From Dehalococcoidia bacterium (GTDB taxonomy: Bacteria > Chloroflexota > Dehalococcoidia > CAUJGQ01), in the NCBI GenBank assembly GCA_035310145.1, contig DATGEL010000115.1, positions 1-54,406 on the forward strand: a DNA stretch of 54,406 bases. The letters run 5' to 3'. A program made the translations under genes and the position numbers. Shown here one piece after another: positions 23,471-32,393 of the stretch. The notes beneath the pieces are model-generated. The model did not search any database, was not told where the DNA came from, and worked only from the letters and a program-made list of their open reading frames with translations. Positions within the stretch are counted from its first letter, which is position 1. Each line of letters begins with the position of its first letter.

Positions 23471-23534
23471 GCTGCCTCCGGAACGACCGCTGCACTGGGG
23501 GCTGCACGCTTGGCGGTACCGGCGCGAGGGCTCG

Positions 23535-24815
23535 GTGAACACGCTCTACGAAGTTTCGTATCTGGGCTACAACTACGCGGATCCGAGATTCCATACCGGC
23601 ATTCCTCGCGTGATCATGACCTTTCTCGACCATCTGGCGGAGCAGCCGGAAGTTGAGCCGCGCTTCGTCGCCTTTGAGGAGTACATCGCGCAGCTCGGCT
23701 TCGAGAACTACATCGACCGCTGCACGCCGTTTTCGCAGGAGCAGGTGATCAGGGCGTGGTCGCGCCGCTTTGCCCCTGAGCGTGTGTGCCGCCTGCTGAC
23801 GCGGCAGTTCCCCTACCGCGACCAGTCCCGTGCCCGCGAGCCGCGCTACCGGCGGGGGCTGCGCCGTCTGTTTCGGCTGATCCAGCACGAGGCCGTGCGC
23901 GGGGCCGTGCGCGAGCCGGTCGATGTCTATCATTCGCTCTATTTCGCGCTGCCGCGGGACGAGCGCGTGCGGGCGAAGGTGCGCGTGCTTTCCGTGTATG
24001 ACCTGATTCCCGTGCGCTTTCCCCAGTTCTTTCCACGCAGCTTTGACACGGACTACTTCGCCGCGATCATGAAGAGCGCCTGCCGCGAGTCCGACTGGGT
24101 GCTCTGTATCTCGGAATCGACGCGCCGCGACTTTTGCGCGTTCACGGGCAAGGATCCGCGTCAGGTCGTCGCGGTGCCGCTGGGCGCGGATCGGCGTATC
24201 TTTCACCGGGAAACCGATCCCGCCAGGCTCGCGGCGGTGCGAGCGAGGTACGCGCTGCCGCAGGGCCAGTACGCGCTGGGGCTGTTCACGATCGAGCCGC
24301 GTAAGAACGTGCAGCACCTGATCGAGACGTTCGTCGCACTCATCGAGCAGGAGCGGCTGCCGGACACGCATCTGGTGCTGGTTGGCGCGAAGGGCTGGGA
24401 CGTCGAGCACATCTACCGTGGGATCGCCGCGAAGCCGGCCTATCGCGATCGCGTGCGCTTCACCGGGCGGATACCCGACGCCGACCTGGCGGCGGTGTAC
24501 TCGGGCGCGTCGTTCTTCGTCTACCCCTCGCTGTACGAGGGCTTCGGCCTGCCGCCGCTGGAGGCGATGCAGTGCGGCGTGCCGGTGCTGACCTCCGACA
24601 GCAGCTCGCTGCCGGAAGTGGTGGGCAACGCGGGGCTGATGGTCGATCCGACAGATGGTCCGGCGCTGGCGCAGGCGATGCTGACGCTCTTCCGCGATGC
24701 CGAGCTGCGCTGCCGGCTAAGCGCCGCGGGCCTGGTGCGGGCGCAGCAGTTCTCCTGGAGCCGCCACGCCGCGGGCACGGTCGACGTCTATCGGCAGGCG
24801 CTGGCCGCATGCTAG
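23535..24815 (+). CDS. Glycosyltransferase family 4-like
   Basis: 426 residues, GT-B fold. The N-terminal half has [13 protein letters not shown] and [14 protein letters not shown]; the C-terminal half has [15 protein letters not shown] (donor-domain start), [17 protein letters not shown] and the E-x7-E motif in [18 protein letters not shown] (about 333-350). It resembles mannosyl- or rhamnosyl-transferases of the GT4 family. No signal peptide or membrane helix, so it acts at the cytoplasmic face. GTG start 64 nt after wzt, same strand. Confidence 0.9.
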   Translation: MNTLYEVSYLGYNYADPRFHTGIPRVIMTFLDHLAEQPEVEPRFVAFEEYIAQLGFENYIDRCTPFSQEQVIRAWSRRFAPERVCRLLTRQFPYRDQSRAREPRYRRGLRRLFRLIQHEAVRGAVREPVDVYHSLYFALPRDERVRAKVRVLSVYDLIPVRFPQFFPRSFDTDYFAAIMKSACRESDWVLCISESTRRDFCAFTGKDPRQVVAVPLGADRRIFHRETDPARLAAVRARYALPQGQYALGLFTIEPRKNVQHLIETFVALIEQERLPDTHLVLVGAKGWDVEHIYRGIAAKPAYRDRVRFTGRIPDADLAAVYSGASFFVYPSLYEGFGLPPLEAMQCGVPVLTSDSSSLPEVVGNAGLMVDPTDGPALAQAMLTLFRDAELRCRLSAAGLVRAQQFSWSRHAAGTVDVYRQALAAC

Positions 24816-24900
24816 CGTAGGTGCCGGCGAGCACGGTGCGGGCACCGAATCGCGGTTCCCCACCGGACCCCGCCTGGGCGACCCGGTTCGGCGCAGGACA

Positions 24901-25590
24901 ATGCTGAGCGACGAGCAGATTCAGGCTGTGCAGCGGATCCGCTGGTATCACCGCATCGAGCTCGGCGACGGTGTTGTGACGCCGGGAGTGGACGACTCGG
25001 TTGCAACCTTCGGTCGCATTCGTATGCCGGATGACCTCACCGGCAAGAGCGTGCTGGATATCGGCGCCTGGGACGGCTTTTATTCGTTCGAGGCAGAGCG
25101 GCGCGGCGCACGACGCGTGCTGGCCACCGATTCCTACTGCTGGAGTGGTCCGGGCTGGGGTTCGCAGGATGGCTTCAACCTCGCCCGAAAAATCCTGCAC
25201 TCACGGGTAGAGGATCAAGAGATCGATGTGATGGAACTGGCGCCGGAGCGGATCGGCGTCTTCGACGTCGTGCTCCTGCTCGGCGTGCTGTATCACATGC
25301 GCTATCCGATGCTGGCGCTAGACCGGGTCGCCAGCGTGACGGGCGAGTTGCTGATCGTCTCGACGCAGGTGGACATGATCGACGTGCCGCGGCCGGCGCT
25401 CGCCTTCTATCCGGGGATGGAGTTGGAGCAGGATCCGACCAACTGGTTCGCGCCGAATCCGGCGGCGATGGAGGGCATGCTGCGCGCGGTAGGTTTCCAG
25501 CGCGTGGAGATGGTCTCGCCGCCCGACCTGGTCGAAGCCACCCCGGAGCAGGTGGTCTCGCGCGCGGCGGCCTTCCATGCGTGGAAGTAG
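24901..25590 (+). CDS. SAM-dependent methyltransferase, CmoB/DUF1698-like
   Basis: 229 residues. WYHRIELGDGVVTPG at the N-terminus, motif I VLDIGAWDGFYSFEAERRGA (51-70), then ATDSYCWSG and LLLGVLYHMRYPMLALDRV place it in the CmoB-like DUF1698 group. Members outside tRNA modification are frequent in glycan loci, where O-methylation of sugars is the likely role; true CmoB is longer. ATG at 24901 with AGGACA just upstream. Convergent with the membrane protein gene at 25696. Confidence 0.85.
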   Translation: MLSDEQIQAVQRIRWYHRIELGDGVVTPGVDDSVATFGRIRMPDDLTGKSVLDIGAWDGFYSFEAERRGARRVLATDSYCWSGPGWGSQDGFNLARKILHSRVEDQEIDVMELAPERIGVFDVVLLLGVLYHMRYPMLALDRVASVTGELLIVSTQVDMIDVPRPALAFYPGMELEQDPTNWFAPNPAAMEGMLRAVGFQRVEMVSPPDLVEATPEQVVSRAAAFHAWK

Positions 25591-25695
25591 GCGCCCGTGC
25601 GGACCTGCACGATTGGCGTGCGAGGATGAGCCATCTGCTTCCCAGCGCAGCGCAGTGGCGGCAGGCAGGGGAAACGGCGCCGAGGCGGCGCCCAC

Positions 25696-27531
25696 TCAAT
25701 TGCCCGCCGGTTTCCGCCCCAGCACGGCAGAAGCGCCGGATTGGTAGAGCACCGCGAAGTCGGATCGGAGTTGCGGCGGCAGCAGCGCCAAGTTCTCAAT
25801 GATGATGTATGGCTGCGCCAGCTCGCGCGGCCAGCGCTGGCTGCTGTCGAGACTGATTTCACCGACAACCGCGACGGAACGTGGCACGACGCGCGGATTG
25901 CCGAGCACATCGGTCTGAAGCCAGTAGGCCGTGCTGCCGTAAGCGGTCAGGAATCCCACGGAATCCGGCGGAAGATGCAGGCGCGACCAGTGCCCGGTGT
26001 CATACAGCGCCGTTGTGAACGGACGCTCGCGGTGGCGGTCGATCGCATGAATGCCGGGGGAGACGCAGAGCAGACCCAACCCCGCGGTGAGCACCGCCGG
26101 CATGATTGGCCTGCGCGAATCGATCAAGCGTGCCGCTGCACGCGCCAGCGTCTGGATTCCCACGGCTGCGAAGAGTGCGAGCGGGAACACGAGGACGAAA
26201 GGGACCTTTTCGGCGATGTACGTGGCGATGGTTCCATGATGAGCGAGTTCCTTCATCACCGCGTACAAGACCAGGACCACCGCGAGAAAGAAAAACACCA
26301 CGGCGTAACTGCGTCTGCGCATGGACTCCGCGGCTCCGATGAGGGCAAGCACGAAAAATATCAGCGATCGGCTATTCAAGGCGATCGTCTGTATTCCCCC
26401 CTCAGAGGTCAACACCCCCTGGTCCTTTACTCCGTACCGAATGATGTAGGCCGCGGCAATAAGAATCAAGACCAGACCGACGGAGCCAATAAGGCTGACT
26501 CTTACTCGCCACGAGATTCGGCCATCAGAGAACACACTTAATGCGAAGATACTCGCCGGAATCAAGCCGAGAATTGGCCATGACAGCACACACGCCGCGA
26601 TGCTCAGCGTCATCGGAGCCAACAGCCAGGTCTGCATATGCTGGCGGAAGAGTACCAGAAACCATACTGTATATAAGAGAAACATGATGGACGCGACGGA
26701 TGAATAGAAAAAGTCATATCTGAGTACCGCATCGGTGAAGAAGTTCGCCGGGTTAACGCTATGGATCTTCCCGATCGGCAGAAGCAGCAGCCCCACCGCC
26801 AGACACGACAGCACCATGCGACTCAGTCGACCTTCTCCCGCGGGCAACAGGCGGTAGGCGAGCAGAAACGTCAGCGCGGCCTGACTGACGACGATGCCGA
26901 GTGTGACCGGACCGATGGCTCGATACCCGGGAAGGGAAAGCAGGTCCGCGTAGAACACGACCAGCAGGTGGCTGCCCGCCGGATATGTCGACATCTCTCC
27001 CAGTTGTGCCCACAAAGCTGGCCAGCGCGGCAGATGCTCCGCGCTGCGGATTGCGTTAACCAGGAGAAGGTGGTGGACTGCGTCCGGCGAGAATGACGCG
27101 GGCAACAGCGCCCGTCCGCTGAACCAGGCGAGATATCCGGCCAGCGCCAGGGCGATGAACGCCAGGCCGGCAAGCTCGACGATGTCCAGGCGCACCGCTA
27201 TCAGGCGGAGCCGCAGGGCCGCGGCCCCGCTCAGCGCGACGACGATCAGAACGACGGGAACAAACGTGTGCTCGCTGAGCGGAATCCGCAAAACATCCAA
27301 TGTGTAACCGCAGATCACGATCAGCGCCTGCGGCCAGAGCAAGGCCGCAACCAGCGCCTCGCCAACGGTCAGGTGTAGTCTGCCCGCGGCCGGCTGGCGA
27401 TACGTCGCGAGCGGCCACCGCGCGACCTGGCGCCAGGAAGGTCTCCGCGCGGCGGCGTGCGCATCAGCCATGCCTGGATGGGTGGTTGGTCCCGCGGCGT
27501 GGGGGCTGATCTCGGCCACGTCGTGACTCAT
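25696..27531 (-). CDS. Large multi-span membrane protein of the glycan locus
   Basis: 611 residues with about 12-13 hydrophobic helices between residues 45 and 510 and a soluble C-terminal part of about 100 residues (YDTGHWSRLHLPPDSVGFL). The architecture resembles GT-C glycosyltransferases or O-antigen polymerase-like proteins, but no signature was recognised. The middle part (about 26100-26900) is clearly AT-richer than neighbours, with rare-for-this-genome codons such as ATA and AGA, suggesting a recent transfer of that segment. It lies 114 bp after the glycosyltransferase gene on the same strand. Confidence 0.7.
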   Translation of the reverse strand: MSHDVAEISPHAAGPTTHPGMADAHAAARRPSWRQVARWPLATYRQPAAGRLHLTVGEALVAALLWPQALIVICGYTLDVLRIPLSEHTFVPVVLIVVALSGAAALRLRLIAVRLDIVELAGLAFIALALAGYLAWFSGRALLPASFSPDAVHHLLLVNAIRSAEHLPRWPALWAQLGEMSTYPAGSHLLVVFYADLLSLPGYRAIGPVTLGIVVSQAALTFLLAYRLLPAGEGRLSRMVLSCLAVGLLLLPIGKIHSVNPANFFTDAVLRYDFFYSSVASIMFLLYTVWFLVLFRQHMQTWLLAPMTLSIAACVLSWPILGLIPASIFALSVFSDGRISWRVRVSLIGSVGLVLILIAAAYIIRYGVKDQGVLTSEGGIQTIALNSRSLIFFVLALIGAAESMRRRSYAVVFFFLAVVLVLYAVMKELAHHGTIATYIAEKVPFVLVFPLALFAAVGIQTLARAAARLIDSRRPIMPAVLTAGLGLLCVSPGIHAIDRHRERPFTTALYDTGHWSRLHLPPDSVGFLTAYGSTAYWLQTDVLGNPRVVPRSVAVVGEISLDSSQRWPRELAQPYIIIENLALLPPQLRSDFAVLYQSGASAVLGRKPAGN

Positions 27532-27645
27532 CGGCGCCTCAACGCGAAATTCTGCTCACCTCGTGTGCCCGGACCCCACTTTGGCGCTGGTCGCGCTCCT
27601 TCCACCTGATGCAGCCGTGCTTTCGCACTCTAGCGCCATCGCGGC

Positions 27646-28809
27646 TTAGCGTGCACGCAGCGGCGCGGCCGTGCAGGAGGGCGTGGCTCTCACGCTCAGG
27701 GCGGCGAGTGCACGCCTCGCGGTCACCGGCCAATCGAAGCACTGCGCGTACAGCGCGCGTGCCGCCGCCCCCATCTGCAGGCGGCGGCCAGGTTCACGAG
27801 CCAGGTTCAGCGCCGCCGCCGCGAATGCATCCGCGTCGGTGACGTAGGTCAGACGAACAGCGTCCGACGCCGTGCGTAAGGCGCGGTCGGTGGCACCACC
27901 CGAGGTGCCCAGGACGGTTACGCCCTGCTGCAGGGCGGCCATGACGGTCGTGCGGCGGGTGGAGACGCCGTCGGCGAAGGGCGCGAGGAAGATGTCCGTG
28001 GCGGCGATCATCCCGGCGAGCGCGTCCGCCGGCAGGAAGCCGGGCCGCAGCACGCGGATGCCGGCGTCCAGCCCGCGCAGCTCGGGCGTGTTGCCGCCGA
28101 GGTTGAGAAACAGCACCGGCCGCCCGGCGCGGGCCACGCCGTTCACGGCGTGTGCGGTGTAGCCGTACAGCCGCCACGGGCTGTCGTCGGTGCCGAAGGC
28201 CGTCATCACGATCGTCTCGGGGCCCGCGCCCAGCCGCAGCCGCTCGGTCTCGCGCGCCTGCCGGCGATCCGGCAGGTTCGATCCGACCGGCAGATGCACG
28301 GCCGGTCGCCGCGGCCAGCGTCGCGCCAGTTCGGCCACCCAGGGCTCGACCGAGGCGAAGAGCACGTCGGCCGGCAGGCGGAAGCCGACGTGCTGCACGC
28401 GCTGCCACGCCTTCTTCACCTGCCAGCGCCAGGTGTGAAAGGGCAGATGCAGCTCGTGGAACATCACGCCGATCCTGATCCGCGGCGCGGTGCGCTTCAG
28501 CCGCAGCAGCCGCGCCGGCAGCCAGGGTACGAAGCCGCTGCGGCCGTAGCGGAAGACGTCGTACTGCACGATCAGGGCGTCGTAGCCCGCCAGTTCACGC
28601 CAAACCTCGCGCGATACGGACGGCTGAAGCTCGTCGCGGTCGCCGGGGGTCTTCGTCCACGTGCCGGCGGGAGACCACCAGAAGAGGTCTGCCCATGCCA
28701 ACCCATTTTCGTGGAGTGCCTGCGTGAGGCGAAGCGAGTAGTCGCGCACACCGTCGCCGGAGACGACGAAGTAGACGTCGCCTCCCAGAACCGCCACGCG
28801 AGGGATCAC
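27646..28809 (-). CDS. Glycosyltransferase (GT-B, family 1/4-like)
   Basis: 387 residues. N-terminal VAVLGGDVYFVVSGDGVRDYSLRL with a Gly-rich acceptor loop, GVMFHELHLPFHTW in the middle of the N-domain, and a C-domain with VMTAFGTDDSPWRLYGY, VLRPGFLPADALAGMI, and APFADGVSTRRTTVMAALQQG, the position where GT4 enzymes have the E-x7-E motif; here the first Glu is replaced by Asp/Gly, so activity is likely but less certain. GTG start at 28809 with GAGGTGA 6 nt upstream. Soluble; expected at the inner membrane face. Confidence 0.82.
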   Translation of the reverse strand: MIPRVAVLGGDVYFVVSGDGVRDYSLRLTQALHENGLAWADLFWWSPAGTWTKTPGDRDELQPSVSREVWRELAGYDALIVQYDVFRYGRSGFVPWLPARLLRLKRTAPRIRIGVMFHELHLPFHTWRWQVKKAWQRVQHVGFRLPADVLFASVEPWVAELARRWPRRPAVHLPVGSNLPDRRQARETERLRLGAGPETIVMTAFGTDDSPWRLYGYTAHAVNGVARAGRPVLFLNLGGNTPELRGLDAGIRVLRPGFLPADALAGMIAATDIFLAPFADGVSTRRTTVMAALQQGVTVLGTSGGATDRALRTASDAVRLTYVTDADAFAAAALNLAREPGRRLQMGAAARALYAQCFDWPVTARRALAALSVRATPSCTAAPLRAR

Positions 28810-28862
28810 GCGCTCACCTCGTGCCTTGCGGCTCCTACCCAGCGGCGGGAGCCTGTGCGACT

Positions 28863-28876
28863 GCAGTGTGCAGTGT
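28863..28876. repeat. Tandem GCAGTGT pair
   Basis: Two exact 7-bp copies (GCAGTGT) head to tail in the 207-bp divergent region between the glycosyltransferase and the methyltransferase genes. Too short to be certain, but the 7-bp step echoes the larger arrays. A -10-like TACTAT lies at 28955-28960 facing the methyltransferase. Confidence 0.3.
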
Positions 28877-29016
28877 ATTGAAGCGCGCCGGAACAGAGAA
28901 GCTTCCGCCAGCGAGCGACGCCGGCCGCCGAGTGCTCATCCTTCGCCGGTCGTGTACTATCCCGCTGGCGGACCGATGCCGCGGCCACGTCTCGATCTGA
29001 CAGGTGGAGCTTCGCA

Positions 29017-29907
29017 ATGAAGCTAGAGTTTCGCGGCCGCCAGTTGCCGCCGCTGTCCGAGTTGCGCGGCGCCGGCACGCTGCGGCGTCTCGGCAAGCGG
29101 CTGGCGGGGCGGCAGCTGCGCCGGGCGCAGCGGGAGCTGCTGTACGCGCGGCCGCAGCGGGTGGACGGCCCCGCCGGCTGCTACTGGTACCACACCATGG
29201 ATCTGCCCGGCCTCGGTACGGTATGGGGCGAGTGGGACCTGCGCGGCCGCTTCGACGACTACACCGGCCACCTGGCGCTGCGCGGCAAGCGCGTGCTCGA
29301 CGTGGGCACGGCGTCGGGTTTCCTGACCTTCGAGGCGGAGGCGCGTGGCGCCGAGGTCGTCAGCCTGGACATGGACCACGCGCGGCGCTGGGCCTATCTG
29401 CCCTTCGCCGGGAACCCCGCCTGGACCGACCCCGCCGGCTTCGCGCGGGAGCGGCAGCGCTGGTACCGGCAGCTGCAGCGCGGTTACTGGCTGGCGCACC
29501 GCCGCTTCCGCTCGCGGGCGCGCGTCTACTACGGCGACGTCTACTCTGTGCCGACGGGGCTGGGCATGTTCGACGTGGTGATCGTCGGCGCCCTGCTGGA
29601 GCATCTCTCGGACCCGGTGCGGGCGCTCGCGGTGCTGGCGCGGCGCAGCTCGCGCATGCTGGTGATCACCAACTACGTGCGCCCCGACGCGGAGCCGCTG
29701 GCGGCCTTCGTCGGCCGCTCCGATCAGCCCTGGCAGCAGACAACCTGGTGGTCTCTGTCGCTGCCGCTCTACCGCGAGGTGCTGGGCATGCTCGGCTTCT
29801 ACATCCGTTCGGTGAGCGAGCAGACGTACCCCTGGCTGCGCGACGGCCCGCGGCAGCCGCCGGTGCAGCAGAGCATGCACACGATCGTCGCCGATCGGCC
29901 GGGCTGA
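29017..29907 (+). CDS. SAM-dependent methyltransferase
   Basis: 296 residues. Class I fold: VLDVGTASGFLTFEAEARGA (about 94-113) as motif I, SLDMDHARRW as motif II, and FDVVIVGALLEHLSDPVRAL as motif IV. An N-terminal extension rich in Arg/Leu (LRRLGKRLAGRQLRRAQREL) might bind membrane or acidic polymer. It shares the general layout of the CmoB-like protein encoded at 24901 (insert between motif II and IV with several Tyr/Trp). Probable role: methylation of a sugar in the glycan. ATG with GGTGGAG upstream; its stop is 7 bp from the convergent rfbC-like gene stop. Confidence 0.85.
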   Translation: MKLEFRGRQLPPLSELRGAGTLRRLGKRLAGRQLRRAQRELLYARPQRVDGPAGCYWYHTMDLPGLGTVWGEWDLRGRFDDYTGHLALRGKRVLDVGTASGFLTFEAEARGAEVVSLDMDHARRWAYLPFAGNPAWTDPAGFARERQRWYRQLQRGYWLAHRRFRSRARVYYGDVYSVPTGLGMFDVVIVGALLEHLSDPVRALAVLARRSSRMLVITNYVRPDAEPLAAFVGRSDQPWQQTTWWSLSLPLYREVLGMLGFYIRSVSEQTYPWLRDGPRQPPVQQSMHTIVADRPG

Positions 29908-29913
29908 TCCGTC

Positions 29914-30465
29914 TCAGCCCGGCTGCGGCTGCCAGAACTCGGCGCCGAGCGTGTCCCAGGGCAGGCGCTGCTCGTCGGGCTGCCGCGGATCGAACTGGGC
30001 GCTGGTGAAGTAGAGGATCGCCGCCGCCGCAGGACCCGGGTTCGCCGCCCCGTGCGCCACACCGGCGGGGATGTAGAGCAGCTGCGCCCGCCCGCCGCCC
30101 ATCACGAAGCGCATGTTCACACCGCACGATTTCGAGCCCTCGCGCACGTCCAGCAGGCCGATCAGCAGGCGCTGCGAGGATGGCACGAACCAGAGGTCGT
30201 CCTGGGCGCGGTGCAGGTGCCAGGCCTTGATCGCGCCGGGCTGCAGCTCGGAGTAGCTGGACTGTGCGACGCGGAACTCCGGCAGCGCCTCGACCGTGGC
30301 GTCGGCGCGCAGGCGCACGAGCTCGTTGAACGAGCCGCCGTCGTCGAGAAAGAGGGTGAGATCGACGATGCGCACGCCCTCAATGCGCGGACGCGGGCTG
30401 TAGTCCTGGACGGAGACGTGCTCGGCGTACGGCGCGGCGACGCGGTAGCCGGTTCCCTGTGCCAT
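29914..30465 (-). CDS. rfbC: dTDP-4-dehydrorhamnose 3,5-epimerase-like cupin (RmlC-like)
   Basis: 183 residues. The RmlC jelly roll is recognised from IKAWHLHRAQDDLWFV (His83 at the place of the catalytic base), LIGLLDVREGS, LLYIPAGVAHG and the C-terminal DEQRLPWDTLG. It is divergent: where canonical RmlC has a catalytic Lys shortly after the His, this has AQDDLW. Position as last gene of the rfbA-rfbB-rfbD-rfbC set strongly suggests it carries out the 3,5-epimerisation, but a variant sugar is possible. ATG with GGGAGG 6 nt upstream. Confidence 0.78.
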   Translation of the reverse strand: MAQGTGYRVAAPYAEHVSVQDYSPRPRIEGVRIVDLTLFLDDGGSFNELVRLRADATVEALPEFRVAQSSYSELQPGAIKAWHLHRAQDDLWFVPSSQRLLIGLLDVREGSKSCGVNMRFVMGGGRAQLLYIPAGVAHGAANPGPAAAAILYFTSAQFDPRQPDEQRLPWDTLGAEFWQPQPG

Positions 30466-30481
30466 CCGATCCTCCCGGCGG

Positions 30482-31360
30482 TTATGCGCTGGAAGCTGCG
30501 TGCTCCTTCCGGTCCGCCATGTAGCGGGCGAAGACGGTGTGCCACGGCTGCTGCTGAATGCCGAGCTGCTCGGCGCGGGCCGTGCTCAGCACCGAGTACG
30601 GCGGCTTCGGCGCCGTGGCGGGGAAGTCGGCGAGCCGTGCCGGGCGCACGCGTTCCGGGTCTTCGCCGCTGAGCCGCAGGATCGCACGCGCCCACTCGAA
30701 GCGCGAGGCGGCGCCGGCGTTGGTCACGTGCAGGATGCCGCTCGGCCGTTCCCGCAGGCAGAGCGCCAGCGCGGCGGCGAGCGAGGTGCAGGCGGTGGGC
30801 GTGGCGACCTCGTCCGTGACGACCGAAAGCTCCGGCTGCCGCGCCGCCCAGCCGAGCACGCGGGCGATGAAGTTCTGCGTGCCCTCGCCGTAGAGCCAGG
30901 CGGTGCGCACGACGAGCGACCGGGGCGCGGCGCTGAGCACGAACTCCTCGCCGGCGCGCTTGGAGCGGGCGTAGGCGCTGAGCGGCCGCGTGGGCGCGTC
31001 CTCGGCGTACGGCTGCGAGGCGGCGCCGTCGAACACCTCGTTGCTGGAGATCTGGACCAGGTAACAGCCAACCGCCTGGCAGGCCTCCGCCAGCGCCGCC
31101 GGCGCCCGCGCGTTGATCGCGTCGGCCAGCGCCGGCTCGCGCTCGCAGCGGGCGGTGTCGGTGAGGGCGGCGCAGTTGACCACGGCGGCCGGGCGCTGCT
31201 CGCGCAGCAGGGGAAGAAACGTCTCGGGGCGGGCGAGATCGAGCACATCGCGCCCGGGGCCGATCACCCGCCACGCCGGTGCGCAGGCCGCGGCCACGGC
31301 GCGGCCGAGCTGTCCGCCCGCGCCGGTGAGCAGCAGCGCCGGCTTCTCCCGCTCAGCCAC
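30482..31360 (-). CDS. rfbD: dTDP-4-dehydrorhamnose reductase
   Basis: 292 residues. N-terminal nucleotide-binding LLTGAGGQLGRAV, AALTDTARCEREPALADAIN (typical RmlD), VQISSNEVFDG, the active-site YARSKRAGEE (Tyr-x3-Lys) and VRTAWLYGEG. It reduces dTDP-4-keto-L-rhamnose to dTDP-L-rhamnose with NAD(P)H. GTG start at 31360 lies within the last 8 bp of rfbB, indicating coupled translation; 16 bp separate it from the rfbC-like gene. Confidence 0.93.
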   Translation of the reverse strand: MAEREKPALLLTGAGGQLGRAVAAACAPAWRVIGPGRDVLDLARPETFLPLLREQRPAAVVNCAALTDTARCEREPALADAINARAPAALAEACQAVGCYLVQISSNEVFDGAASQPYAEDAPTRPLSAYARSKRAGEEFVLSAAPRSLVVRTAWLYGEGTQNFIARVLGWAARQPELSVVTDEVATPTACTSLAAALALCLRERPSGILHVTNAGAASRFEWARAILRLSGEDPERVRPARLADFPATAPKPPYSVLSTARAEQLGIQQQPWHTVFARYMADRKEHAASSA

Positions 31361-32372
31361 GGGCGCCGTACTGCGCGGTGTAGTAGTCGTCGAAGGCGCG
31401 GTCGCGCGCCCGCCGGCACCAGTCCGGGTTCTCGGCGTACCAGCGCACCGTGCGCGGGAAGGCCTCTTCCCAGACCTGCGCCGGCTGCCAGCCGAGGGCG
31501 CGGATCCTGGCGGCGCTCATCGCGTAGCGCAGGTCGTGGCCCGGGCGGTCGGCGACGTGGGCGATCAGCGACTCGGGCCGGCCGAGCACGGCGAGCAGCC
31601 GGCGCACGACCTCGATGTTCAGGCGCACGTTTTCGGCCGTGACGTTGTAGGCTGCGCCGGGCTCGCCCCGCTCGAGCACGAGCTCGATCGCGGCGCAGGC
31701 GTCTTCGACGGCGGTCCAGTCGCGCTGCTGCAGCCCGTCGCCGTAGACGGGCAGCGGACGGCCGGCGAGGGCGTTGGTGACGAACAGCGGGATCAGCTTC
31801 TCGGGGAACTGGTTGGCGCCGTAGACGTTGGAGCAGCGCACGACGAGCACGGGCAGGCCGTAGCTCTGCACATAGGCGCGGCAGAGCAGCTCGGCCCCGG
31901 CCTTGGCGGCGGCGTAGGGGCTGCGCGGCTGCAGGGGGTCCTCCTCGACGCTGGTGCGCGGCGCGGGAATGTCGCCGTAGACCTCGTCGGTGGACATGTG
32001 CAGGAAGCGCTGCACGCCGGCCTCGCGCGCCGCGGCGAGCAGCACAGCGGTGCCCTCGACGTTGGTGCGCACGAAGGGCCGCGCATCCAGCAGCGAGCGG
32101 TCGACGTGGCTCTCCGCGGCGAAGTGCACGACCGTATCGCAGCCGGCCATGGCGCGGCCCACCGCCTCGGCGTCGCTCACGTCGCCGTGGACGAAGCGGT
32201 AGCGGGGATCGCCGGCCATGTCCGCCAGGTTGTCGGGGTTGCCGGCGTACGTCAGCAGGTCGAGGTTGACGACCTCGCGCCGCGGGTGTGCCTGCAGGTG
32301 GCCGCGGATGAAGTGGCTGCCGATGAAGCCGCAGCCGCCGGTCACCAGTGTTCGCCCTGCCAAAGTCGTCAC
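31353..32372 (-). CDS. rfbB: dTDP-glucose 4,6-dehydratase
   Basis: 339 residues. VTGGCGFIGSHFIRGHL (NAD site), HFAAESHVDRSL, the catalytic STDEVYGDI (Thr-Asp-Glu), PYAAAKAGAELL (Tyr-x3-Lys) and RCSNVYGANQFPEKLIPL are all present, as in RmlB. It converts dTDP-glucose to dTDP-4-keto-6-deoxyglucose. GTG start with GGAGAGC upstream, 21 bp after the rfbA stop. Confidence 0.95.
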   Translation of the reverse strand: MTTLAGRTLVTGGCGFIGSHFIRGHLQAHPRREVVNLDLLTYAGNPDNLADMAGDPRYRFVHGDVSDAEAVGRAMAGCDTVVHFAAESHVDRSLLDARPFVRTNVEGTAVLLAAAREAGVQRFLHMSTDEVYGDIPAPRTSVEEDPLQPRSPYAAAKAGAELLCRAYVQSYGLPVLVVRCSNVYGANQFPEKLIPLFVTNALAGRPLPVYGDGLQQRDWTAVEDACAAIELVLERGEPGAAYNVTAENVRLNIEVVRRLLAVLGRPESLIAHVADRPGHDLRYAMSAARIRALGWQPAQVWEEAFPRTVRWYAENPDWCRRARDRAFDDYYTAQYGARG

Positions 32373-32393
32373 ACGCTCTCCGATCTCTGGCGC

